Source of the DNA: an uncultured Oscillospiraceae bacterium
GTDB lineage: Bacteria; Bacillota; Clostridia; Oscillospirales; Oscillospiraceae
Assembly: GCA_934590325.1 (NCBI GenBank)
Contig: CAKTOW010000012.1
Location: 1 to 61,544, forward strand
DNA: 61,544 nt
Direction of reading: 5' to 3'
This document shows positions 16,442 to 24,170 of the stretch, one piece after another. Position 1 is the first letter of the stretch. The number at the start of each line of letters is the position of its first letter. The notes under the pieces are model-generated. The model ran no database searches. It saw only the letters and a program-made list of their open reading frames with translations, and was not told the origin of the DNA. Made by a program: the position numbers and the translations under genes.

Positions 16442-17434
16442 CTACGTGCCTGCGATGGAGCACACGCTGCCGCTGTGGGTGTCGTATACCAGCGTGCCGC
16501 TGCGTCGCACGCCGTCCGTGCCGTCGTAGGCATAGGAAAGCTCCAGTTGGTCCCCGCTCGCCGACCACTGTGCCCCGGACAGCGCGACACGGGGCAGATA
16601 GGTGCGCTCCGACACGCCGGGCAGAGCCGGCAGCAGGGGAGCGGTGGGGGTGTCGCTCCCGTGACCGGATAATTGCAGCAATATGCCGGTGCTTATATCC
16701 GTCCGCCGCACGGGGCTGCCCTTTCCCTCCGGGGCGAAGTCCCACAGCTCCAGCCAGGCTGCGGGGACGGAGCCAGTCCTGCCGCTGAGCAGCATATATC
16801 GTCCGTCCGCCGACCACTGTATCCCGTCCACGGCCCGCAGGCCGCTGTCCAGCATCAGCCGCGTTGCCGACTGTCCGCCGCTGCGGCCGCAGTAGCCGCA
16901 GCGGTAGGATTCCATGTACAGCGGCTGCTCCGCCTGCACGCAGTACCGTCCGCCGATGAGCCCGTCACGGTATACCGCCAGCGCCACGGCGCCGTCAGGA
17001 GATACCGTATGCCGCTGCGCCAGCAGATGCCCGTTGTGCTGCCATGCCGCCAGCAGGGCGATGACCAGCACCGCTGCCGCCGCGCCGATGGTGGTCCAAC
17101 GCTGCCGTTTTCTGCGGCACGTATCGTTTTCCCGGGAAATGTCCAGCACCGCCTGTACGGCGTCTGCTTCCGGGGTATCTCCCCGCAGGGAGGGGGTAGT
17201 GTCTGTCAAGTGTTCCTCACTTTCTCCGCCGCGGCAGGTCAGCAGCGCGTCCACGGGGATGCCGAAGGCCGCCGCCAGCGGCCGCAGCAGGGTCACGTCG
17301 GGGTAGCTGAGCCCGCGCTCCCATTTGCTCACGGCCTTGTCCGTGACGTGCAGCTTCTGCGCCAGCTCACGCTGGGTCAGGCCCTGCCGCTTTCTGTTTT
17401 CGGCGATGAAGCCGCCGATACGTCCTTTGTCCAA
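16442..17434 (-). CDS. XRE-type HTH membrane regulator with extracytoplasmic domain
   Basis: A 330-residue protein. The XRE helix-turn-helix occupies about residues 5-60 (RKRQGLTQRELAQKLHVTD, KAVSKWERGLSYPD). A charged linker and one membrane helix near 115-133 (TIGAAAAVLVIALLAAW) follow. The C-terminal 190 residues lie outside and have WSADGRYMLLSG- and WSASGDQLELSY-like repeats resembling beta-propeller blades. I chose the TTG start at 17434 because GAGGTGATC, close to the ideal SD, sits just before it. A GTG at 17443 would overlap that SD. It is probably a signal-sensing membrane transcription factor; no known name. Confidence 0.8.
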   Translation of the reverse strand: MDKGRIGGFIAENRKRQGLTQRELAQKLHVTDKAVSKWERGLSYPDVTLLRPLAAAFGIPVDALLTCRGGESEEHLTDTTPSLRGDTPEADAVQAVLDISRENDTCRRKRQRWTTIGAAAAVLVIALLAAWQHNGHLLAQRHTVSPDGAVALAVYRDGLIGGRYCVQAEQPLYMESYRCGYCGRSGGQSATRLMLDSGLRAVDGIQWSADGRYMLLSGRTGSVPAAWLELWDFAPEGKGSPVRRTDISTGILLQLSGHGSDTPTAPLLPALPGVSERTYLPRVALSGAQWSASGDQLELSYAYDGTDGVRRSGTLVYDTHSGSVCSIAGT

Positions 17435-17548
17435 AGTGATCACCTCGCCGTCATTGTAACAGACCGCCGGGAAAAAGCAACCGACTGTCGGTTTACCTGC
17501 CTGCTTTTTCGCATTTCACGCCGGATGACCGGGAAAAAACGTCAAGGC

Positions 17549-17609
17549 TTGCCTTAGCGGGAAAAACGCGGTATAATACACGGTACTACACTTTGCGCCC
17601 CGCGCAAAG
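17549..17609 (+). promoter_or_regulatory. pncB promoter and leader hairpin
   Basis: TTGCCT (17549) and TATAAT (17572) with a 17-base spacer. The leader contains CTTTGCG/CGCAAAG (17591-17609, loop CCCCG), a 7-bp stem close to the 5' end that may stabilise the transcript. Confidence 0.7.
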
Positions 17610-17628
17610 ACCGATATGAGGTATACGA

Positions 17629-19080
17629 ATGAAAACACAGGAAAAGCTGAACATGACCATGCTCTGCGATTTCTACGAGCTGACCATGGGCAACGGCTAC
17701 TTTGAAGCCGGCTGCAAGGATCGCATCACCTACTTTGACGTGTTCTTCCGCAAGGTACCGGACGGCGGCGGCTTCGCCATCGCGGCCGGACTGGAGCAGC
17801 TGATTGACTACATCGAGAACCTGCACTTCACCGACGAGGACATCGAGTATCTCCGCAGCCGGGACCTGTTCTGCGAGGAGTTCCTCGCCTATCTGAAGGA
17901 CTTCCGCTTCACCGGCGACATCTACGCCATCCCTGAGGGCACTCCCGTGTTCCCCAAGGAGCCGCTGGTGGTGGTGCGCGCCCCAGCTATCGAGGCGCAG
18001 CTGATCGAGACCTTCACCCTCCTGACCATCAACCACCAGAGCCTTATCGCCACCAAGGCCAACCGTATCGTCCGCGCCGCCAAGGGCCGCACCGTGCTGG
18101 AGTTCGGCTCCCGCCGCGCCCAGGGTGCTGACGCGGCCATCATTGGCGCCCGCGCCGCCTACATCGGCGGCTGCGCCGGGACCGCCTGCACCATCTCCGA
18201 CGAGGTCTACGGCGTGCCGGCCGGGGGGACCATGGCCCACGCCTGGGTGCAGATGTTCGACAGCGAGTACGAGGCCTTCAAGACCTACTGCCAGACCTAT
18301 CCCACCAACGCTACGCTGCTGGTGGACACCTACAACACGCTGAAATCCGGTATTCCCAACGCCATCCGTGCCTTCAACGAGGTGCTCAAGCCCATGGGCA
18401 TCACCAAATGCGGCATCCGCCTGGATTCCGGCGACCTGGCCTATCTGACCCGGAAGGCCCGCAAGATGCTGGACGACGCAGGCTGGACGGAGTGCAAGAT
18501 CTCCGTGTCCAACTCTCTGGACGAGTATCTCATTCAGGATATGCTCCTGCAAGGGGCGCAAATCGATATGTTCGGCGTGGGTGAGCGCATGATCACCGCC
18601 AAGTCCGAGCCTGTGTTCGGCGGCGTGTACAAGCTGGTGGCCGTGGAGGAGCCCGACGGCACCGTCGTGCCCAAGATCAAGGTCAGCGAGAATGTGGAGA
18701 AGATCACCATCCCCCACTTCAAGAAGATATTCCGTCTGTATGGCCGCGATACAGGAAAGGCCATCGCCGACTATATCACCGTCCATGACGAGACCGTGGA
18801 CGACAGCCGCGATCTGACCATCTTCGACCCCATGGCCACATGGAAGCGCAAGACCGTCTATAACTTCGAGGCCCGGGAGCTGCTGGTGCCCGTGTTCCTG
18901 AACGGCAAGCGCGTCTATGACTGCCCGCCGCTGGACCAGGTGAAGGCGTACTGCGCCCAGCAGGTGGATACCCTGTGGGACGAGGTCAAGCGCTTCGACT
19001 ATCCCCACAGGTACTACGTGGACCTGTCCGACAAGCTGTGGGATATCCAGCAGTGCCTGCTGCGCACGTCCCAGCTGTAA
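17629..19080 (+). CDS. pncB: Nicotinate phosphoribosyltransferase
   Basis: A 483-residue enzyme of the NAD salvage pathway. It makes nicotinate mononucleotide from nicotinate and PRPP with ATP. MTMLCDFYELTMGNGYFEAG is the family N-terminus. FGSRRAQGADAAIIGARAAY and GTMAHAWVQMF (active-site His) form the central signature. GIRLDSGDLAYL and FGVGERMITA belong to the phosphoribosyl-binding region. The length is normal for the bacterial type. It is followed by cls after 42 bases and may be co-transcribed. Confidence 0.95.
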   Translation: MKTQEKLNMTMLCDFYELTMGNGYFEAGCKDRITYFDVFFRKVPDGGGFAIAAGLEQLIDYIENLHFTDEDIEYLRSRDLFCEEFLAYLKDFRFTGDIYAIPEGTPVFPKEPLVVVRAPAIEAQLIETFTLLTINHQSLIATKANRIVRAAKGRTVLEFGSRRAQGADAAIIGARAAYIGGCAGTACTISDEVYGVPAGGTMAHAWVQMFDSEYEAFKTYCQTYPTNATLLVDTYNTLKSGIPNAIRAFNEVLKPMGITKCGIRLDSGDLAYLTRKARKMLDDAGWTECKISVSNSLDEYLIQDMLLQGAQIDMFGVGERMITAKSEPVFGGVYKLVAVEEPDGTVVPKIKVSENVEKITIPHFKKIFRLYGRDTGKAIADYITVHDETVDDSRDLTIFDPMATWKRKTVYNFEARELLVPVFLNGKRVYDCPPLDQVKAYCAQQVDTLWDEVKRFDYPHRYYVDLSDKLWDIQQCLLRTSQL

Positions 19081-19122
19081 AAGAGAGACAAGGCCAAAAA
19101 CGGGAAGGGAGGAGGATCACCG

Positions 19123-20676
19123 ATGAAAAAGCCGAAGGTACAACAGAGGACGGAGCGCCGCATATCCGCCGCGCTGCGCCTTGTGCTGGTGGCGGTGCTG
19201 CTGCTGGCGCAGATAGCCCTGGTGGTGGTCCTCAGTGACCTGCTCAAGCAGCGCATGGCGCTGGCCTATACCGTGCTGCAGCTGCTGGCCGGTATCGTGG
19301 CCATGCGTATCTGGGCGCGCCCCGGCGCCACCAGCTATAAGATGGGCTGGATCATCCTGGTACTGTTCGTGCCGGTGGTGGGGCTCATCCTGTATCTGCT
19401 GTGGAGCGGCGACCGCCAGGCCAAGCGCCTGGACCTGAAGAAGCCCATGCCTATCGGAGAACCTCTTGTCCAGCAGGAGATCGCACGGACCAATCTGGAA
19501 AAGCTGCGCCAGACCGCGCCCCAGTGGTATCCGGTGGCGGATTATCTCAGCCGCAAGGACTCCCCTCTGTTCCGCAATACCCAGGTGACGTATCTGCCCA
19601 CCGGCGAGGCGTATCTCAACGATATGATGGACAGGCTGGAGCAGGCGCAGCGGTTCATTTTCCTGGAGTACTTCATCATGGCCGAGGGCGAGATATGGGA
19701 CAGGCTATCCGACATCCTCTGCCGCAAGAGCCGCCTGGGCGTGGAGGTCAAGCTGCTGTTTGACGACTTCGGCAGCATGATGCGTATGCCCAATGAGCGG
19801 CTGGAAAAGCTGCAGGACTCCGGTGTGGAGGTCATGATATTCAACCCGGTGCACCACTATGTGAACCGCCTGTACTTCAACTACCGCGACCACCGGAAGA
19901 TCACCTGCGTGGACGGCGACATCGCCTATACCGGCGGCGCCAATATCGCCGACGAGTACGCCAATATCATCGAGCGCTTCGGCTATTGGAAGGACTGCGG
20001 CATCCGCCTGGAGGGCGAGGGCGCCTGGGGGCTTGCCCGGGAGTTCCTGCGCATGTGGGAGCGCATGGGCGGCCAGACGTACCACGAGTACGACTACTAC
20101 CGCCCCGTGCACCATACCCCCACCCAGGGCTTCTGCCAGACCGTGGTGGATGGCCCCGACAACAACCCCGACAACGCCGCCGAGGACCTGTTCCTGCAGC
20201 TGATCTCCCGCGCCCGCCAGACCGTCTGGATCACCACGCCCTATCTGGCCATTGACGAGCCCATGCTCAAGGCGCTGTGCCTTGCCGCCGACAGCGGCGT
20301 GGATGTCCGCCTTATCATGCCCGGTATCCCCGACCACAAGTTCGCCTACCTGGTGGCCGAGAGCTACTTCGCCGAACTGATGGAGCACCATGTGAAGATA
20401 TACACTTTCACCCCCGGCCTCATACACGGAAAGACCGTCATGGCCGACCGTGAGATCGCCTTTGTGGGCTCCGTCAACATGGACTACCGCAGCTTCCAGC
20501 TGCACTTTGAGTGCGGCGAGGTGCTCTACGGCGTCCCCGCCATCGAGTCACTGCTGGAGGACATGGACAACACTATGGTCCGCTGCGAGCCCATGACCCC
20601 GGAGCGCCTTGCCAAACGGCCCCTCTGGCGCAGGGCAGTGGGGACGATATTGCGCCTGTTCGCCATGTGGATGTAG
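19123..20676 (+). CDS. cls: Cardiolipin synthase (phospholipase D family)
   Basis: A 517-residue membrane enzyme condensing two phosphatidylglycerols to cardiolipin. Two N-terminal membrane helices (about 17-40 and 47-95) precede two PLD/HKD motifs: HRKITCVDGDIAYTGGANIA and HGKTVMADREIAFVGSVNMD. The linker has the typical ITTPYLAIDEPMLKAL segment. SD GGGAGGAGG precedes ATG. It is complete and in the same direction as pncB. Confidence 0.95.
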   Translation: MKKPKVQQRTERRISAALRLVLVAVLLLAQIALVVVLSDLLKQRMALAYTVLQLLAGIVAMRIWARPGATSYKMGWIILVLFVPVVGLILYLLWSGDRQAKRLDLKKPMPIGEPLVQQEIARTNLEKLRQTAPQWYPVADYLSRKDSPLFRNTQVTYLPTGEAYLNDMMDRLEQAQRFIFLEYFIMAEGEIWDRLSDILCRKSRLGVEVKLLFDDFGSMMRMPNERLEKLQDSGVEVMIFNPVHHYVNRLYFNYRDHRKITCVDGDIAYTGGANIADEYANIIERFGYWKDCGIRLEGEGAWGLAREFLRMWERMGGQTYHEYDYYRPVHHTPTQGFCQTVVDGPDNNPDNAAEDLFLQLISRARQTVWITTPYLAIDEPMLKALCLAADSGVDVRLIMPGIPDHKFAYLVAESYFAELMEHHVKIYTFTPGLIHGKTVMADREIAFVGSVNMDYRSFQLHFECGEVLYGVPAIESLLEDMDNTMVRCEPMTPERLAKRPLWRRAVGTILRLFAMWM

Positions 20677-20680
20677 CGCT

Positions 20681-20869
20681 GCCGGGTCTATTTCCGCCCT
20701 GACTTCGCCGGATCCGTTTGCCATACACAGAGTATGGCGGCACGGCTCCGTCATCGCCAGGACGAAAATATCCACCGGCAGCGGGCCGGGTCTGTTCCCG
20801 CCCCGGCTGCGCCGGATCCGTTTGCCATACACAGAGTATGGCGGCACGGCTGCGGCGGGCACGCATGCC
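20681..20869. repeat. 104-bp intergenic direct repeat (about 1.8 copies) with internal palindrome
   Basis: Units begin at 20681 and 20785 (GCCGGGTCT...), giving a period of 104. The best-kept part is a block of about 42 bases ending at 20749 and 20853, containing GCCATACACAGAGTATGGC, an inverted repeat (GCCATAC/GTATGGC) able to form a hairpin. A partial third match (GCATGCCATACACA) lies at about 20866-20879. Short open frames across it in both directions look non-coding. It resembles a REP/BIME- or MITE-like dispersed element. Confidence 0.8.
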
Positions 20870-20896
20870 ATACACAAGAAAAGGAAGGGATATTCC

Positions 20897-21517
20897 ATGT
20901 CCTGCTTTATCATTGGTGCGGGCAGCTTCTACGGCCTGCCCGTCCCTATTCAGCCCACGGATACTGTTATTGCCGCGGATGGCGGGTGGGAGATATGCCG
21001 TCAGGAGCATATCACACCCACGCTGCTGGTGGCGGATTTCGACTCCCTGGGTGCGCCGCCGGACTTTGACCATATCCTCCGCCTGCCGGTGGTCAAGGAC
21101 GACACGGACATGATCCGCGCCGTCAAGGAGGGCTTCGCCCGCGGTGAGACAGAGTTCCACCTGCTGGGCGGCATGGGCGGCCGCCGCACCGACCACACCG
21201 TGGCCAATATGCAGACGCTGGCCTACATCGCCCGCCGCGGCGGGAAGGGCTGGCTCTACGGCAGCGGCGAGCGCTTCACGGCGATATGCGACGGGGGAGA
21301 GGTCGCCTTCCCCGCCCGCGGCAGCGGCATACTCTCCGTGTTCTGCATGGGTGCGGACGCGGAGGGCGTCACCATACAGGGCACCCAGTACCCGCTGGAG
21401 GACGCCGCGCTGACGGCGGATTTCCCCCTGGGTGTCAGCAATCATTTCATCGGCTCGGCGGTGCGCGTCGCGGTGCGGCGCGGCTGCCTGCTCATAGGAA
21501 TTTGTGATAAGGAGTAA
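20897..21517 (+). CDS. thiN: Thiamine pyrophosphokinase
   Basis: A 206-residue enzyme converting thiamine and ATP to thiamine diphosphate. TVIAADGGWEICRQE and LLVADFDSLG hold the conserved Asp residues that bind Mg-ATP. VVKDDTDMIRAVKEGFARG and HLLGGMGGRRTDHTVANMQTL are the catalytic and thiamine-binding motifs, and GVSNHFIGS lies at the C-terminus. The start after GGAAGGGATATTCC fits. ThDP is the cofactor of the oxidoreductase encoded at 40025-41871. Confidence 0.92.
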   Translation: MSCFIIGAGSFYGLPVPIQPTDTVIAADGGWEICRQEHITPTLLVADFDSLGAPPDFDHILRLPVVKDDTDMIRAVKEGFARGETEFHLLGGMGGRRTDHTVANMQTLAYIARRGGKGWLYGSGERFTAICDGGEVAFPARGSGILSVFCMGADAEGVTIQGTQYPLEDAALTADFPLGVSNHFIGSAVRVAVRRGCLLIGICDKE

Positions 21518-21519
21518 CT

Positions 21520-21984
21520 GTGCAAATGAAGAATACCATGAAAAAGCTGCTGGCTCTGCTGCTGGTACTGGTCATGACCCTGGCGCTGGCCGCCTGCGGT
21601 CAGAAGGACGCAAAGGACGATGGCAAGGTAGATCTGCCTGTGGCGGATGGCGCCGTTATCGGCACAGGCGCCGTTATCGGCACAGGCGCCACGGCCATCA
21701 CCGTGGAGGTGCAGGGTGCCGACGGCAAGAGTGTGACCTTCACCGTCAACACCGATGAGGAAACGGTGGGCGCGGCGCTGCTGAAGCTGGGCGTTATCGC
21801 CGGCGATGACTCCGAGTACGGCCTGTACGTCAAGACCGTCAACGGTGAGACCGCTGACTACGATACGGACGGCACCTACTGGGGATTCTACATCAACGGC
21901 GAGTACGCCATGACCGGTGTGGATGCCACTACGCTGGAGGCTGGCACGACCTACGCTTTCCGTGTGGAGAAGGTCGAGGGCTGA
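21520..21984 (+). CDS. Lipoprotein with DUF4430 (transcobalamin-like) domain
   Basis: A 154-residue lipoprotein. The signal peptide MKKLLALLLVLVMTLALAAC ends in a lipobox Cys. A short linker, VADGAVIGTGAVIGTGAT, is built from an exact 18-bp tandem duplication. A DUF4430 domain follows (VGAALLKLGVIAGDDSEYGL ... YWGFYINGEYAMTGVD), a fold found in cobalamin-binding and cell-surface proteins. GTG 21520 has AGGAG 5 bases upstream; ATG 21526 is also possible. It follows thiN by only 2 bases, so the two are co-transcribed. The ligand is unknown. Confidence 0.85.
   Translation: MQMKNTMKKLLALLLVLVMTLALAACGQKDAKDDGKVDLPVADGAVIGTGAVIGTGATAITVEVQGADGKSVTFTVNTDEETVGAALLKLGVIAGDDSEYGLYVKTVNGETADYDTDGTYWGFYINGEYAMTGVDATTLEAGTTYAFRVEKVEG
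21651..21690 (+). repeat. 18-bp tandem duplication within the DUF4430 lipoprotein gene
   Basis: The unit CGCCGTTATCGGCACAGG occurs twice exactly (21651-21668, 21669-21686), followed by a further CGCC. It encodes repeated AVIGTG in the linker. Copy number could vary by slippage without loss of frame. Confidence 0.9.
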
Positions 21985-21991
21985 CAGGTAT

Positions 21992-22023
21992 AAAAAAGAG
22001 ACGGCGCAGCCGTCTCTTTTTTT
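21992..22023. terminator. Bidirectional intrinsic terminator
   Basis: AAAAAGAGACGG / CCGTCTCTTTTT stem between convergent DUF4430 (+) and folC (-); the right side overlaps the folC stop. Confidence 0.9.
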
Positions 22024-23290
22024 ATGCCGTTTCCATCGCCTGCACCACATCGCCCAGCAGATACAGCGACCCGCAGCACACCGCCGCGCCGTCCGCCGCT
22101 GTCTCCGCCAGCATTCGGGCCACACCCTCCCGGATGGTGCCGCAGGCCGTCACCGGCTTGCCATATCGCCGCAGGAAGGCCGCCAGCGCTCCGGCGTCCA
22201 GCGCACGGGGATTGTGGGGCGTTACGGTGATGAACCGCGCGGCCAGCGGAGCCAGCTGGTCGTACATTTTTCCATAGTCCTTGTCCGCCAGCACACCGGT
22301 CAGCACCGTTACCGGCTGGCCCGGCAGGTACTCCCGGATGGCCGCCGCCAGCGAGACCATGCACTGGGGGTTGTGCCCTCCGTCCAGAATGATCGTGGGC
22401 TGCCGCCGCACCACCTGAAACCGTCCCGGCCACGCGGTCTGGGCTAAGCCCTGACGGACGGCACTTTCATCAATGTGCCAGCCACGCTGCCGCAGAACAT
22501 CAATGGTCGTCAGCGCCACGGCGGCGTTTCGCAGCTGGTGGCCGCCCAGCAGGGGCAGCCGCAGGCCCTTATATGGGCCGTAGTTGAATATCTGTCCCTC
22601 CAGCGTGTCGCAGACTAAGGAGAGGGCATCGAAGTCTGCCACGGTCAGCGGCGCGCCCACCGCGCGGCACCGCGTCTCGACGACCTGCCGCACCGATGCC
22701 CCGCAGGGGTACAGTACTGCCCGGCAGCCGAGTTTGATGATCCCCGCCTTGGTGGCGGCGATCTGCTCCACCGTGCCGCCCAGCACCGCTGTGTGGTCGA
22801 GACCGATGTTGGTGATGACCGCCGCCTCCGGCGCGGGGATCACATTGGTGGCGTCGAATTCGCCGCCCATGCCCACCTCGCACACCACGATGTCGCAGCT
22901 CTGCCGTGCGAACCAGGTCAGGCCCATGGCGGTCACCAGTTCGAACTCTGTGGGGTGGTCATCCATGCTGTCCGCCAGCGGCCGTATTTCCTCCACCAGC
23001 GCGCACACGTCCCTGTCCGGGATGGGCACGCCGCCGATCTGCATCCGCTCGTTGAAGCGGAAGATGTACGGCGACGTGTACAGCCCCGTCTTATAGCCCG
23101 CCGCACGCAGCACCGATGCCAGCATGGCGCAGGTGCTTCCCTTTCCATTGGTGCCCGTGACATGGACATACTTCACGCTGCGCTCCGGGTGCCCCAGCAG
23201 CCCCAGCAGCGTGTCGATGCGGCTGAGCCCCGGCACGCTGCCCCGCCAGTCTACCTTGTGGATATACGCCAGCGCTTCTTCAAGCGTCAT
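22022..23290 (-). CDS. folC: Folylpolyglutamate synthase / dihydrofolate synthase
   Basis: A 422-residue Mur-ligase-family enzyme adding glutamate to folates. YVHVTGTNGKGSTCAML is the P-loop. LYTSPYIFRFNERMQIGG is the omega loop. EVGMGGEFDATNV and ITNIGLDHTAVLG are the next conserved motifs, and TIILDGGHNPQCM begins the C-domain. ATG 23290 was chosen because AAGGAG lies 10 bases before it; a GTG at 23299 has no usable SD. It overlaps folT by 11 bases, so the pair share the folT riboswitch transcript. Confidence 0.95.
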   Translation of the reverse strand: MTLEEALAYIHKVDWRGSVPGLSRIDTLLGLLGHPERSVKYVHVTGTNGKGSTCAMLASVLRAAGYKTGLYTSPYIFRFNERMQIGGVPIPDRDVCALVEEIRPLADSMDDHPTEFELVTAMGLTWFARQSCDIVVCEVGMGGEFDATNVIPAPEAAVITNIGLDHTAVLGGTVEQIAATKAGIIKLGCRAVLYPCGASVRQVVETRCRAVGAPLTVADFDALSLVCDTLEGQIFNYGPYKGLRLPLLGGHQLRNAAVALTTIDVLRQRGWHIDESAVRQGLAQTAWPGRFQVVRRQPTIILDGGHNPQCMVSLAAAIREYLPGQPVTVLTGVLADKDYGKMYDQLAPLAARFITVTPHNPRALDAGALAAFLRRYGKPVTACGTIREGVARMLAETAADGAAVCCGSLYLLGDVVQAMETA

Positions 23291-23870
23291 GCTCCCCACG
23301 CTCCTTTGTTTTCATCCGCTGCAGTACCGGCGCCAGCGCGTTCCGCCGCGCCAGCAGCCACACCAGCACCGTGTCGATGCACCCGGTCACGGCGAACTGC
23401 ACGCTGCGCGCGGCCAGCCGGGTCAGGAAGAAGGGCAGCTTTGCCGCGCCGCCGTATACCAGCGCCAGCGCCATGCTCTGCCACAGCACCGAGCCGCACA
23501 GCACCGCCGGGAACACCGCCAGCGCTACACGCCACACAGTGGGCTTTTCCCATACGTACCGCCGTACAAGGCCCGCCCACAGGCCGTACAGGATGGGCGG
23601 CAGGCAGAAGATAGGGTTGTAGCCGTAGGGGGAGAACAGGCAGCCGATCAGGTCGGCGGCGAAGCCCACCGCCCCGCCGGGCAGGGGGCCGAACAGCAGC
23701 CCAGCCAGCAGGATAGGCACCGCCTCCAGGGAAAAACGGCTCACCTCGCTGGGGATCACCGTCAGCAGCCGCGCCAGCACCACGCTCAGCGCGGTCAGCA
23801 GCGCGCACACCGCCAGGGCATAGGTGTCGAACACCGGCGTCCCGGCACAGGCCAATTCTTTTTTCTGCAT
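23280..23870 (-). CDS. folT: Folate ECF transporter S component
   Basis: A 196-residue membrane protein with about six helices. It fits the substrate-binding S component FolT of energy-coupling factor transporters: LAVCALLTALSVVLARLLTV, then VPILLAGLLFGPLPGGAVGF and ADLIGCLFSPYGYNPIF, the folate-type signature. The EcfAAT module is not in the window. ATG 23870 follows GGAGG with 9-base spacing; an upstream frame extension would run through the riboswitch. Position and riboswitch both support folate or 5-formyl-THF uptake. Confidence 0.92.
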   Translation of the reverse strand: MQKKELACAGTPVFDTYALAVCALLTALSVVLARLLTVIPSEVSRFSLEAVPILLAGLLFGPLPGGAVGFAADLIGCLFSPYGYNPIFCLPPILYGLWAGLVRRYVWEKPTVWRVALAVFPAVLCGSVLWQSMALALVYGGAAKLPFFLTRLAARSVQFAVTGCIDTVLVWLLARRNALAPVLQRMKTKERGEHDA

Positions 23871-23876
23871 AAAAAA

Positions 23877-24026
23877 ATACCTCCTTATCTCTGGGATGGG
23901 AGGTATCACCATATAGATACATGTGCATGCTCACATCGTGGAAGCTGGAATGGTATCGCGGAGCAACGCTCCTTCGTCCGGCGGCAGCCTCCCATCCGTC
24001 CGGCACTTAACGCACCATACCTACAC
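23877..24026 (-). promoter_or_regulatory. THF riboswitch with visible translational switch upstream of folT
   Basis: On the minus strand the leader contains GCGTTAAGTGCCGG, GGATGGGAGG, the P3-like stem GGAGC-GTT-GCTCC and GCGATACC, as in the tetrahydrofolate riboswitch aptamer (about 24026 to 23947). Downstream, ATACCTCC (23906-23899) is perfectly complementary to the folT SD region GGAGGTAT (23884-23877). The overlapping CCTCCCATCC (23903-23894) is perfectly complementary to the aptamer segment GGATGGGAGG (23997-23988). Ligand binding should free the anti-SD and shut off translation. Confidence 0.85.
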
Positions 24027-24038
24027 GACGCTGCCGAT

Positions 24039-24067
24039 AGTATACAGCCATTCACGGGAAAATGCAA
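24039..24067 (-). promoter_or_regulatory. folT-folC promoter
   Basis: On the minus strand, TTGCAT (24067-24062) and TATACT (24044-24039) with a 17-base spacer, placed just upstream of the riboswitch. Confidence 0.75.
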
Positions 24068-24100
24068 GGAAAATTATTCCCCCGGATATGGCCGCGCCTG

Positions 24101-24129
24101 TTGACGCATACCACATGATGATGTATAAT
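24101..24129 (+). promoter_or_regulatory. fhs operon promoter
   Basis: TTGACG (24101) and TATAAT (24124) with a 17-base spacer, 42 bases before the fhs start. It is back to back with the folT promoter. Confidence 0.8.
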
Positions 24130-24170
24130 TATTTAGAATGAACACCAAGATGTAGCAAGGAGGGCACCAC

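Noticed and set aside
20548..21445. Minus-strand frames over the 104-bp repeat
   Set aside because: They translate the repeat into similar PYSVYGKRIRRS-type strings, lack an SD and overlap cls and thiN. A non-coding repeat explains them better.
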